This document shows, piece by piece, positions 54,942 through 63,136 of a stretch of DNA of 64,000 nt. Source of the DNA: Candidatus Aminicenantota bacterium (GTDB taxonomy: Bacteria > Acidobacteriota > Aminicenantia > Aminicenantales > Aminicenantaceae); assembly GCA_020344415.1 (NCBI GenBank), contig CP070825.1:178961-242960 (forward strand), in the 5' to 3' direction. The notes under the pieces are model-generated. The model saw only the letters and a program-made list of their open reading frames with translations. It was not told where the DNA came from and did no database searches. The position numbers were made by a program, and so were the translations under genes. Every line of letters begins with the position of its first letter. Position 1 is the stretch's first letter.

Positions 54942-55730
54942 TCACTTTTGACTCAAGAGGATTATTTTCTCATAATCTTTGGGAATAATCATCTTGCCCT
55001 TGTAATTCTTTCTTATTTCATTTTCTATTTCTGAAAGTGAAAATTCCAATTCTCCAAAGAAATGACAAGGAATGAGGCATTTGACACCACTTCTCTGGGA
55101 ATGAGAACCCAGCTCAAGGGAATGCGTATGCATCTCATGAAGGGAAGGATACATCTTAAAAAAACGAGAGGGTGCGCTACAGTCATGAACGAGGTAATCT
55201 TTTTCCTCTGCATCTCTGAAAAGAAGAGTGTCGGGAGGCGTATCCCCGGAGTAAATCAACTCCTTCTTTTCACCCTCAAAGCGAAAATGATAGGCCAGTG
55301 ATGAAGAACTATGAGGGATTTTCAAGGATGTACATCGTATGGACTCAGTCAATTGAAAATCCTGCCCTGGACCAAGAGGGATAAAATCAACTCTTGTCTT
55401 TATCTTTTCATCCCGCAAATGAAATAAATCCAGTAAATTCCGACAAAAATCAACACTCTCAGCTGAACCGTATAGACTAATGAGGCCTTCGTCCAGCATC
55501 AGGCTGTGAACAAAAGACGGCAAACCATAGACATGGTCAGGATGAATATGGGTAACCAGGATTGTTTTGATCTTTAGAGGACTGAGATTTAATTTTTTTA
55601 TCTTTTGGATAGCGCTTCCAGGGCAATCAATTAACAATAATGTCTCATTATGATTTATAAGAAACGAAGTGTTATCCCTCTCTTTGGTTGCTACTGAGCC
55701 CCCCGTTCCTAAAAAACAAAGCTCAATCAT
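54942..55730 (-). CDS. MBL-fold metal-dependent hydrolase (RNase Z-like)
   Basis: A 262-residue metallo-beta-lactamase fold protein beginning IELCFLGTGGSV like RNase Z. The metal site is THIHPDHVYGL with later His residues in KIPHSSSSLAYHF, IYSGDTPPD and MHTHSLELG. The flexible arm of tRNase Z is not obvious, so it may instead be an arylsulfatase- or phosphodiesterase-like member. Start codon is uncertain: ATG 55730 fits the family, ATG 55760 would add ten residues; neither has a good Shine-Dalgarno sequence. A GGGTCAGG repeat lies just upstream. Confidence 0.82.
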   Translation of the reverse strand: MIELCFLGTGGSVATKERDNTSFLINHNETLLLIDCPGSAIQKIKKLNLSPLKIKTILVTHIHPDHVYGLPSFVHSLMLDEGLISLYGSAESVDFCRNLLDLFHLRDEKIKTRVDFIPLGPGQDFQLTESIRCTSLKIPHSSSSLAYHFRFEGEKKELIYSGDTPPDTLLFRDAEEKDYLVHDCSAPSRFFKMYPSLHEMHTHSLELGSHSQRSGVKCLIPCHFFGELEFSLSEIENEIRKNYKGKMIIPKDYEKIILLSQK

Positions 55731-55795
55731 TTTCTTCAAAATTTGTAAGTTAAGACCCATTTATAAAAAAAAACACCAATAAAATCAATGGTCAA

Positions 55796-55902
55796 TGGGG
55801 TCAGGCTTTCATAAGTTTAACAATTTGCTGATTAAATGGAATTTGATTTTTTACTTCTTTATAAAATATAAAAGTTATGAAAGTTATGAAAGCCTGACCC
55901 CA
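55796..55902. repeat. GGGTCAGG-type palindromic repeat, copy 3 (19-bp perfect arms)
   Basis: TGGGGTCAGGCTTTCATAA at 55796-55814 pairs perfectly with 55884-55902. The interior is about 69 bp and AT-rich. Arm sequence equals that of copy 2. It lies between divergent genes, 42 bases before the GHMP kinase start. Confidence 0.9.
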
Positions 55903-55944
55903 ATGCTCTTGACAGCAACAATCCACATTATATAAAAAGGAACC

Positions 55945-57024
55945 ATGAGTGAAGATAGGATTCAAGTCTCTGCTCCAGGCAGGATATGTCTCTTCGGTGA
56001 GCACCAGGATTACTTTGGTTTATCCATAATCGCTGCAGCAATAAACCTAAGAATCACTGTAAGCGGAAGAGAAAGAAAGGATAACCTCATAAAAATCAGC
56101 CTCCCGGATATTGGTGAGAAGGAAGAATTTTCGCTTGAAAACGAGCTGGTTTACAAAAAAGAAAGGGATTATCTCAGAAGTGGCATCAATATCCTCCGCA
56201 GACAGGGGGTTCAATTCCACTCAGGTTGGGATTGCCTCGTACAAGGGACAATCCCAATAAACTCAGGATCTGCCAGCTCTTCAGCTCTCGTTGTCGCCTG
56301 GCTCAAATTCCTGCTTGAGTCAGTCAAAGATAGAAGAGCCGATTTTCCGGAAGAAATTGCAGAGATCGGATTTTTAGCCGAAGTCGCAGAGTTTGAAGAA
56401 CCCGGAGGGAAGATGGATCACTTCTCATCCGCACTGGGTGGTGTTACCTCTATTGACTTCAGTGAGAATATGAGAGTTAAAAGGCTCAAGAATCACCTCA
56501 AAGAATTTGTGCTGGCCGATTCTCTTCAGAAAAAGGACACGACCGGAATGCTCGGCTTCATAAAAAATCACGTCCTTAAAGGTGCGGACAGCCTCAGGCA
56601 AAAGATAGAAGGCTTCAGTCTAAAAAGCCCTCTTAACCAAGAGATACTGGATGAAATTGAAAATCTTCCCCTGGAATCAAAAAGGCTTTTAAGAGGAACT
56701 CTTCTAACTCGAGATTTGACTGCCGAGGGAATCACGCTTTTTGAACAAGACGTCTTTAACCATGTCCGGTTCGGCAAACTCCTAACCAAACAATACGAGG
56801 TTCTCAGAGATAATCATCATATAACCACTCCGAAAATCGAACAGATGATAGAGGAATCACTTAAAGCCGGAGCTTTGGGAGCAAAAATAAACGGCTCTGG
56901 AGGAGGGGGATGCATATTCGCCTATGTTCCAGAGAAAGCCGAAAATGTATCCGAAGCTTTAGAGAGATTAGGAGCAAAAGCCTATATTATCCGAGTTGAT
57001 GAAGGAGTGAGAAGGGAAAAATGA
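55945..57024 (+). CDS. GHMP-family sugar kinase (galactokinase-like)
   Basis: A 359-residue ATP-dependent small-molecule kinase. Motif 1 is SAPGRICLFGEHQDYFG, close to the galactokinase signature; motif 2 IPINSGSASSSALVVAW binds phosphate; motif 3 GALGAKINGSGGGGCIFAYV is C-terminal. The catalytic Asp region reads EEPGGKMDHFSSALGG. This matches uncharacterised galactokinase or mevalonate kinase relatives rather than a proven GalK. AAAAGGA precedes the ATG. It lies 13 bases before efp. Confidence 0.85.
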   Translation: MSEDRIQVSAPGRICLFGEHQDYFGLSIIAAAINLRITVSGRERKDNLIKISLPDIGEKEEFSLENELVYKKERDYLRSGINILRRQGVQFHSGWDCLVQGTIPINSGSASSSALVVAWLKFLLESVKDRRADFPEEIAEIGFLAEVAEFEEPGGKMDHFSSALGGVTSIDFSENMRVKRLKNHLKEFVLADSLQKKDTTGMLGFIKNHVLKGADSLRQKIEGFSLKSPLNQEILDEIENLPLESKRLLRGTLLTRDLTAEGITLFEQDVFNHVRFGKLLTKQYEVLRDNHHITTPKIEQMIEESLKAGALGAKINGSGGGGCIFAYVPEKAENVSEALERLGAKAYIIRVDEGVRREK

Positions 57025-57037
57025 CAGAGGAGGAAAC

Positions 57038-57607
57038 ATGATAAATGCCACTCAGATAAGAAAAGGAATGGTCATTAAAGTCGAAGGAGAGCTCTATAAA
57101 GTGCTCGAAGCCACTCATGTCACTCCTGGCAAGGGTCAGGCTTTGATGCAGACAAAACTTCGTAATCTCAAGGATCAGACCCTGCTGGATTACAGATTCC
57201 GCTCAAAAGATCGCGTAGAACAGGCCTACTTTGAAAAGGTGGAGATGGAATTTCTCTACGAGAGCGGAAACGAACACATCTTTATGAACCTTGAGAACTA
57301 CGAGCAGATCAAACTTTCTTCAGGAATAATAGGCGATAGCGTCAACTACCTCATACCCAATGCTGTCTTCTCTATAGAAATGCACGAGGGACGGCCAGTA
57401 GGAATAGAGCCGCCCTTGACAATAAATTTAAAAGTGGTTAAGACAGAACCCTTCCTCAAAGGCGCCACTCAATCAGCCAGCAGCAAGCCTGCTGTTCTCG
57501 AAACTGGAATAGCCATAAATGTTCCTCAATTCATAAAAGAAGGAGACGTTATTCGCATCGACACGAGAGAAGATAAATACCTAGAGAGAGTAAAAAGCGA
57601 AGGGTAA
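57038..57607 (+). CDS. efp: Translation elongation factor P
   Basis: Relieves ribosome stalling at polyproline. The 189-residue protein has the three-domain build: the modified-residue loop HVTPGKGQALMQTKLRN with Lys at the tip, RFRSKDRVEQAY, and the C-terminal OB domain with GDVIRIDTREDKYLERV. Lys at the tip suggests an EpmA-type or 5-aminopentanol-type modification rather than rhamnosylation; no modification enzyme is visible here. AGAGGAGG precedes the ATG. Confidence 0.97.
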   Translation: MINATQIRKGMVIKVEGELYKVLEATHVTPGKGQALMQTKLRNLKDQTLLDYRFRSKDRVEQAYFEKVEMEFLYESGNEHIFMNLENYEQIKLSSGIIGDSVNYLIPNAVFSIEMHEGRPVGIEPPLTINLKVVKTEPFLKGATQSASSKPAVLETGIAINVPQFIKEGDVIRIDTREDKYLERVKSEG

Positions 57608-57623
57608 TGGACTTGATAAGTAA

Positions 57624-57754
57624 TAAAAAGAGAAAGGCTACTTTTTTTGATAATAGGAGAGATTGCGCAGCCTGTTGCGAGCGCAGCGTGGCAATCTTCT
57701 TTATTCCTCGCAATGACAAAAAGGTGGGCTTGATAAATCAAGCCCCTACACCGG
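57624..57754. repeat. GGGGACAGGCTAC-type repeat, copy 5 (truncated)
   Basis: The left arm survives as AAAGAGAAAGGCTACTTTTTT; the interior GAGAGATTGCGCAGCCTGTTGC, CATTGCGAGG-complement and GTGGGCTTGATAAATCAAGC segments follow in the same order as copy 4, but the right arm is missing. It follows the efp stop by 17 bases and lies between efp and the convergent propeller gene. Confidence 0.8.
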
Positions 57755-57805
57755 TTAGCTCTTATATCAGTTTAAATAACAAAAATGATAATAGAATGTA
57801 CTGGC

Positions 57806-59962
57806 TTAAAAAGTTTTTCTGTAGACACCGATGTTATGATAGCTGTCTATAACTTTAACAGTGATAAGATTGTCAAAGTTCGGCGGCAAGGTTAGGTTAA
57901 CTTTGAAATCCTCTATCATCGAATCACAGATCCCATCTATAGGAAAAATACTTTTCCACTCATTTGGTCTTATGAGATATCTGACCTCTTCAATATGAGA
58001 GAGAATATCCTCAGCCTGAAAGGTTACTACAAGTTTATTACCATCTCTGGTCACCTGAAAATTCCTGATTGCAGGAAGAGAATTATCAACAATCATCGGA
58101 CGGCTAGTCTTTTCTGATTTCAATTCCACGCCCTCAGGATTAGAAAGACCATCAGACGCCTCTAATTTCACAAAATAGACTCCATCGGGGAATGACAGGG
58201 TATCAAAAGCATAGATTTTATCGGTCCATTTTTCTTTCAGGATTCGCCACCTGCTCTCAGCCTCTCCTCTTATATAGAGGGAAAAGAGAAGTTTATCGTC
58301 GTTTTCATCAGCCGCTTCCCAAGTGATTGTTTGAAATCCTTTCTTTTCAGCTTTTTTTGCCAAAATTGAGATTTTGCTTTTATCCTTATCTTCAATTTTT
58401 TCGGACAAATCCACATCCAGGCCCCATATAACCTCTTTTTGTTCTGGTGGCTTTAAATAGACCTCATTGGCAGGAAGCAACTCCAGCTTTTTAATGACAG
58501 GAGCAATATTTGCCTGGAGATAGAAAAGCGTAACCTTTTGAAGTTGCGGGGATACCTTCCCGGATTGAGTCTTGAAAATAATCTTGAATTGGATATACCT
58601 GGTTTTTGGACTCAATATCTGCTCTCCTGTATTTCTCTGATAGGGCGGTGACCAAGCATTCCATGCATCATTAGGCATACTCGAGTTCCCGCTTCTCGTC
58701 TGAAATTGGAGAATTGTCCCCGTTGGAGTCTGAGCTTCCCATTTTATCTTTCCCCATGTTGAAATTGTTTTGGCATCCAAGACCTGACTAAGATATTCTC
58801 CTTCGAAGCGCTGGTCAGAGTGAAGAATGCTCAAGTTCGAGGGATTATTGGATAGGGTATAAATTTTCGAATCGAAGGGGAGAAGAGAATAAACCTGCTC
58901 GGAATCTTTCTGGACGAGAAGGGATACCTTTTCATCCTTGTCGACCACATAAATCCTCCCCTTGTTGCCTGTACCAAAAATCAGTTTTCTCTCCACTTCC
59001 TGCCAGAGTAATGAATATATCAATTCCTCGTTGGAATGCCAGAGATTCTTAGGTACTCCATCCGGGCCAATCTTGAAAAGGGTACTCGGCTGGCTCCTAT
59101 CCAAGGAAGGAGCCTCTCTGAGATCTGCTGAAGTAGACGATGCAGTAACTGTAACTTCTGTTTCTGTCCTGACTGAGACTGGAGTTTTTTCTTCCTTTTT
59201 TGCTTTGCTGATTTCCCCCCCAGCTGCAGCATATATATTCCCCTCTCTATCCAGAGTAATACTCTTTATTTCTTCATAAGGAGATTCAAACAGGACAGAT
59301 GCGGTCTTCCCCTGGGGAATCCGATAGAGGAGCCCCTTACCGCCGCTGCCCGCAATCAGGTCTCCATTTCGCGCCTTTTCCATGCAAAGAATATGGTTTT
59401 CCTCTGCTTTCAGGATTAACCTGCCCTCTCCCTGAGGCGTTATCTCATAGATCCCTCCACTCTCACCCACAGCAGCCAGCAATACGCCTCTTTCGGTAAA
59501 CAGTAAATCCCAAATGTATCTTTCTCGAGGATTAAAGAAAATTTCTCCCTTCCCCTCTGGGGTAATCTTCCAGATTTTGCCATTGGGTGAGGTTCCTGCA
59601 TAAAGGTTACCTCCCCTGTCATGTGCAAGACAATAAATGTCCATCTCAGGCACCTGAAAATAAAGTTCAAGCTGGCCGGCTTTGCTAATCTTGTATATCC
59701 TCCCGCTGTGGCCTGTCCCTAAGTAACCTACGCCTTCTTGGTCAAACAGGAGAGATAAAAAGAATTCCTCTGCAGGTGCTTCTATTTTCTCTTCATTCGG
59801 AGAAAGGGAAAGAACACCTTCATAGGACACAGAGATACCCTCAAACTTACCTTTCAAAAAATCCCTGAAATTTCTTGTATCCCATTTTCGAGGAACAACC
59901 CCCTGAAGAACTTGTACCATAAAAATCATACTGACAAAAATTACAGTTAACGTTCTTTTCAT
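57806..59962 (-). CDS. Exported beta-propeller protein
   Basis: A 718-residue secreted protein with signal peptide cleaved near VLQGVVP. Residues about 65-400 are a series of blade-like units of the form L-x-(F/D)-x-x-G-x-(L/I)-Y-x-G-T, such as YLGTGHSGRIYKI, LYAGTSPNGKIWKI and IAGSGGKGLLYRI. The C-terminal half is beta-sandwich-like (WEAADENDDKLLFSLYIRG and FPDGVYFVKLEASDG), fibronectin type. It has no catalytic motif I can identify. It directly follows the S55-domain gene (19 bases) in one operon. Confidence 0.83.
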   Translation of the reverse strand: MKRTLTVIFVSMIFMVQVLQGVVPRKWDTRNFRDFLKGKFEGISVSYEGVLSLSPNEEKIEAPAEEFFLSLLFDQEGVGYLGTGHSGRIYKISKAGQLELYFQVPEMDIYCLAHDRGGNLYAGTSPNGKIWKITPEGKGEIFFNPRERYIWDLLFTERGVLLAAVGESGGIYEITPQGEGRLILKAEENHILCMEKARNGDLIAGSGGKGLLYRIPQGKTASVLFESPYEEIKSITLDREGNIYAAAGGEISKAKKEEKTPVSVRTETEVTVTASSTSADLREAPSLDRSQPSTLFKIGPDGVPKNLWHSNEELIYSLLWQEVERKLIFGTGNKGRIYVVDKDEKVSLLVQKDSEQVYSLLPFDSKIYTLSNNPSNLSILHSDQRFEGEYLSQVLDAKTISTWGKIKWEAQTPTGTILQFQTRSGNSSMPNDAWNAWSPPYQRNTGEQILSPKTRYIQFKIIFKTQSGKVSPQLQKVTLFYLQANIAPVIKKLELLPANEVYLKPPEQKEVIWGLDVDLSEKIEDKDKSKISILAKKAEKKGFQTITWEAADENDDKLLFSLYIRGEAESRWRILKEKWTDKIYAFDTLSFPDGVYFVKLEASDGLSNPEGVELKSEKTSRPMIVDNSLPAIRNFQVTRDGNKLVVTFQAEDILSHIEEVRYLIRPNEWKSIFPIDGICDSMIEDFKVNLTLPPNFDNLITVKVIDSYHNIGVYRKTF

Positions 59963-59981
59963 TCCCTTTTTCTCCCGTCTA

Positions 59982-61796
59982 TTATCTGATTTTAATAGGA
60001 ATAACGACTGCTCCCCTGAAAACAGAAGTAACAGGTAAATAAGTATAACTCAGAGTGGATTTTTCTAGCTCGGTAGGTGCAGAAGCGGCAGCCCTGGGGG
60101 AAGAGAACATGGCTTTCATTGTAGGAGGCAAATTCGGCATTTCTTCACCCTTGAGAAAAAGACCAGGCTTTGAAGCGATAATCTTTAAATAGATGCGGTT
60201 ATTCTTCCTCAAGTTGTTGAGCATCCTAATGAGCTGATTTAGATTTCTGGGAACAAAGCTGGCTCTTCTGTACTGGCCCAACTCTATTTGTTGCAATGAA
60301 GCCGCATCAGCAATGATAAGATGGAATTCAGAGCCTGAAGGAAGATGTGGAGCGTAAATTCCCAATTCTTCGAGCCTGCTAGTTCCCCTGAAATTTCTGT
60401 AATATATCTTTATTTTTATCGCCTCACCTGGGGAAGCCTCATACTTGTCAAGCCATACTCTTTCCAGGTATGAAAATTTAACTCCTTCAGAGGCACGGAT
60501 GGTCAGGTCGATGCGATGAATGCCTAAATCTTCGAATTCATTATTAATCAAGAAGTAAACAACTGCCGTGAAAAGGTTTGAAAGGCTCATTATCGAGGTG
60601 TCGAAATTTCCAGAATACAGGTCCTCTAAACGGACGTTCATACCGTTTTCAAGGTAAATATTTCCTGCAAATTCTATAGAAAGGTCACCCAGTGCTCTTT
60701 CCTCAGCAGACAAGATGCTCGAAAGAGACATATTGGCAAGAAAAGCGGTCAAAAATTTATCTCTCACAAGCTCTATCTTGAAATCTCTTATATCACCTTC
60801 GTCATTCATCATCTTGATATTGAGAGGAATGAATCTTGGTTCTTCCCCCAATTTCCCTGCCAGCCCAGCGGGACGGTCCTGAGAAAATCTTCCCACTAAC
60901 ACATCTGTGGCAGCGATCTTGAACGAAGAGGAAATGCTGGGAACAACGGTTATGACTTTTGCTTTGGTCATGCCATAATCGACTGGACCTAAATTATACA
61001 TAGGATGACCAAAAGCCAATATTTTATTGCCATCAACACGCGTCACTGTCCCTACTCCAGAAAGGTCCAGATCACCCCTAACAAGTTGAATGGCCACCGG
61101 AGCTCCCTCCTGAAGAGAAAGATCAGAGGGAGAGATTTCTTCAGCCGATTGACCCGAAGACCCAGTCCTGACGGGATTGAAACCTAGTCTCGAAAAAAAA
61201 GGTTTAGCCTTCTCAAAAGCCCTTGAGGAAAAACCTGTAAAAACAAGGGGTATTGTTAAGGGAGTAAAGGTCTGTCCTCCGGATAAGAAAGAAGGTTTGG
61301 AATTGAAAAATTCCTTGTGTAACTCAAAAAGTTCTTCTAAGCTCAAATGCTTTTTAAAGGGAACACGAGGAGAAAAAGAAGATCTTGCACTCTCTTTTCC
61401 TGAAATTGACAGCATTTCATCTATAGGAGTAATACCGGCAATTGCCTCTTTGGCATAGGGAAAGCTATAGGCTACAGCTCCAATGAGTTTGCCACCAATA
61501 TAGACTGGGCTTCCGCTCATGCCCATGATCATGCCCGCATTCTCAAGAATACCACTACTGAGCCTCGCAAGGATTAAACTTCTTTTCGGCTCAAAATTGC
61601 GCAGGACGCCCAGTATCTCAACATCAAACTCTTCAATCTTATTTTCCACGAAGACGCTCCTCCCCTTACCTTTCATACCCGCTTTGACTTGGTCCAAAGG
61701 GAGGGTAGGAACAGAGCCTTCAGCCGCCCAAAAACTAACACATAATACAACTATAAGTAAGCTTGAGAATATAAACACAATCTTTTTTCTCATCAT
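59982..61796 (-). CDS. SpoIVB-type S55 peptidase-domain protein
   Basis: A protein of about 604 residues, exported by an N-terminal signal (VFIFSSLLIVVLCVSFWAAEG). The S55 domain shows VKAGMKGKGRSVF, FDVEILGVLRNFEP, and GMSGSPVYIGGKLIGAVAYSF with the catalytic-type Ser in GMSGSP, then AGITPIDEML and VTRVDGNKILAFGHPMYNLG. The rest is unassigned beta structure. In Bacillus, SpoIVB signals across the spore; here there is no sporulation gene, so an envelope regulatory or processing role is likely. ATG 61796 is chosen (GGATGG upstream); 61808 is possible. It starts 22 bases after the acyltransferase-like gene stop. Confidence 0.87.
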   Translation of the reverse strand: MMRKKIVFIFSSLLIVVLCVSFWAAEGSVPTLPLDQVKAGMKGKGRSVFVENKIEEFDVEILGVLRNFEPKRSLILARLSSGILENAGMIMGMSGSPVYIGGKLIGAVAYSFPYAKEAIAGITPIDEMLSISGKESARSSFSPRVPFKKHLSLEELFELHKEFFNSKPSFLSGGQTFTPLTIPLVFTGFSSRAFEKAKPFFSRLGFNPVRTGSSGQSAEEISPSDLSLQEGAPVAIQLVRGDLDLSGVGTVTRVDGNKILAFGHPMYNLGPVDYGMTKAKVITVVPSISSSFKIAATDVLVGRFSQDRPAGLAGKLGEEPRFIPLNIKMMNDEGDIRDFKIELVRDKFLTAFLANMSLSSILSAEERALGDLSIEFAGNIYLENGMNVRLEDLYSGNFDTSIMSLSNLFTAVVYFLINNEFEDLGIHRIDLTIRASEGVKFSYLERVWLDKYEASPGEAIKIKIYYRNFRGTSRLEELGIYAPHLPSGSEFHLIIADAASLQQIELGQYRRASFVPRNLNQLIRMLNNLRKNNRIYLKIIASKPGLFLKGEEMPNLPPTMKAMFSSPRAAASAPTELEKSTLSYTYLPVTSVFRGAVVIPIKIR

Positions 61797-61830
61797 GATT
61801 CCATCCATTGATTTGAAAGAAGAGGGAAGA

Positions 61831-63015
61831 TTATTTTATTATCCCCAACTGTTTACCGCATTTCTCGAAGCTCTGGAGAACGAAATCCAGATCCTCATCA
61901 GAATGAGTGGCCGAATAGCTTGTCCTAATCAGGGATTGATCTTTGGGAACAGCAGGGTAAATCACAGGATTTGTGAAAATGCCAGTCTCTCTAAGCAATT
62001 TCCATAGCATAAAAGCCAGTTCATCATTGCCTACGATGACTGGAATGATAGGAGTTTCAGTCGGTCCGGTGTTATAACCCATTGCCTGGAATCCAGTTTT
62101 CATCTTTTCTGTTATTTTCCACAATCTCTCTCGTCTTTCTGGCTCGCTTTCGATGATATCGAGCGTTGCTATGACTGTGGCAACAGATGCTGGCGTTATG
62201 CTGGCGCTGAAAATCAAGGAACGGGCAAAATGTTTTATATAAGATATAACCTTTTTTTCTCCGGCTACAAATCCTCCCAAAGAAGCAAAAGACTTACTGA
62301 ATGTTCCCATCACTAAATCAACATCATCTTCCACTCCAAAATGTTCGGACGTTCCACGACCGTTCTTCCCCATCACTCCTATGCCATGAGCATCATCCAC
62401 CATAATTTTAGCATTGTACTTCTTGGCTATCTCCACGACTTTAGGAAGGTCTGCTAAATCTCCTTCCATGCTAAAAACTCCATCGACAACGATTAACTTT
62501 CCCAAATCATTATTTAACGAAGAGATAATTCTCTCAAGGTCATCCATGTCATTATGTTTGAATTTGTGAATATCGCCGTAAGAAAGGCGGCAGGCATCAA
62601 TGATGCTTGCATGAACCATCCTGTCAGTGATAACGGCATCGCTTCTTCCTATGAGAGTTGAGATTATTCCCTGGTTTGTCTGAAAACCAGTACTAAAGGC
62701 TAAGGCTGCTTCCTTCTTCATGAATTTTGCCAATCTTTCTTCCAGTTCGATATGAATATCCAGAGTGCCATTTAAAAATCTTGAACCACAGGTTGCTACT
62801 CCATATCTATCGACAGCATCTTGAGCCGCTTTCATCACTCTAGGATTATCGAGCAGTCCTAAATAATTGTTAGAGCCGACCATAATCATCTCTCTACCAT
62901 CGACTTTAACCTTATTGCCCACGACCTCCTGGATAGGTGTGAAATAGGGATACATCCCCAATTCTTGAACTTCCTCAGCACGTGTGAAGTTATAACATTT
63001 ATCAAAAATATTCAC
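61831..63015 (-). CDS. Alpha-oxoamine synthase, serine palmitoyltransferase-like
   Basis: PLP enzyme condensing an amino acid with acyl-CoA or acyl-ACP. About 394 residues from GTG 63015, which has AAGGAGG five bases before it. Motifs: MVGSNNYLGL, CGSRFLNGTLDIHIELE, VFSMEGDLADLP, VDDAHGIGVMG with the PLP Asp and His, and GTFSKSFASLGGFVAG with the Schiff-base Lys. The whole chain, especially FSMEGDLADLPKVVE and the C-terminal FTNPVIYPAVPKDQSLIR, resembles bacterial serine palmitoyltransferases at least as much as glycine C-acetyltransferase (Kbl) or BioF. A threonine dehydrogenase, Kbl's usual neighbour, is absent. Confidence 0.85.
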   Translation of the reverse strand: MNIFDKCYNFTRAEEVQELGMYPYFTPIQEVVGNKVKVDGREMIMVGSNNYLGLLDNPRVMKAAQDAVDRYGVATCGSRFLNGTLDIHIELEERLAKFMKKEAALAFSTGFQTNQGIISTLIGRSDAVITDRMVHASIIDACRLSYGDIHKFKHNDMDDLERIISSLNNDLGKLIVVDGVFSMEGDLADLPKVVEIAKKYNAKIMVDDAHGIGVMGKNGRGTSEHFGVEDDVDLVMGTFSKSFASLGGFVAGEKKVISYIKHFARSLIFSASITPASVATVIATLDIIESEPERRERLWKITEKMKTGFQAMGYNTGPTETPIIPVIVGNDELAFMLWKLLRETGIFTNPVIYPAVPKDQSLIRTSYSATHSDEDLDFVLQSFEKCGKQLGIIK

Positions 63016-63136
63016 CATCTCCTCCTTTCTCATAAACTAGCCGTGATTCGGGTGACTCATCCTTTATTTCTAACCCTATAAACTCTAAAATTGTTTCAGT
63101 TTGACCGTTAACGGCAATTTTCATACAATCTTATCG

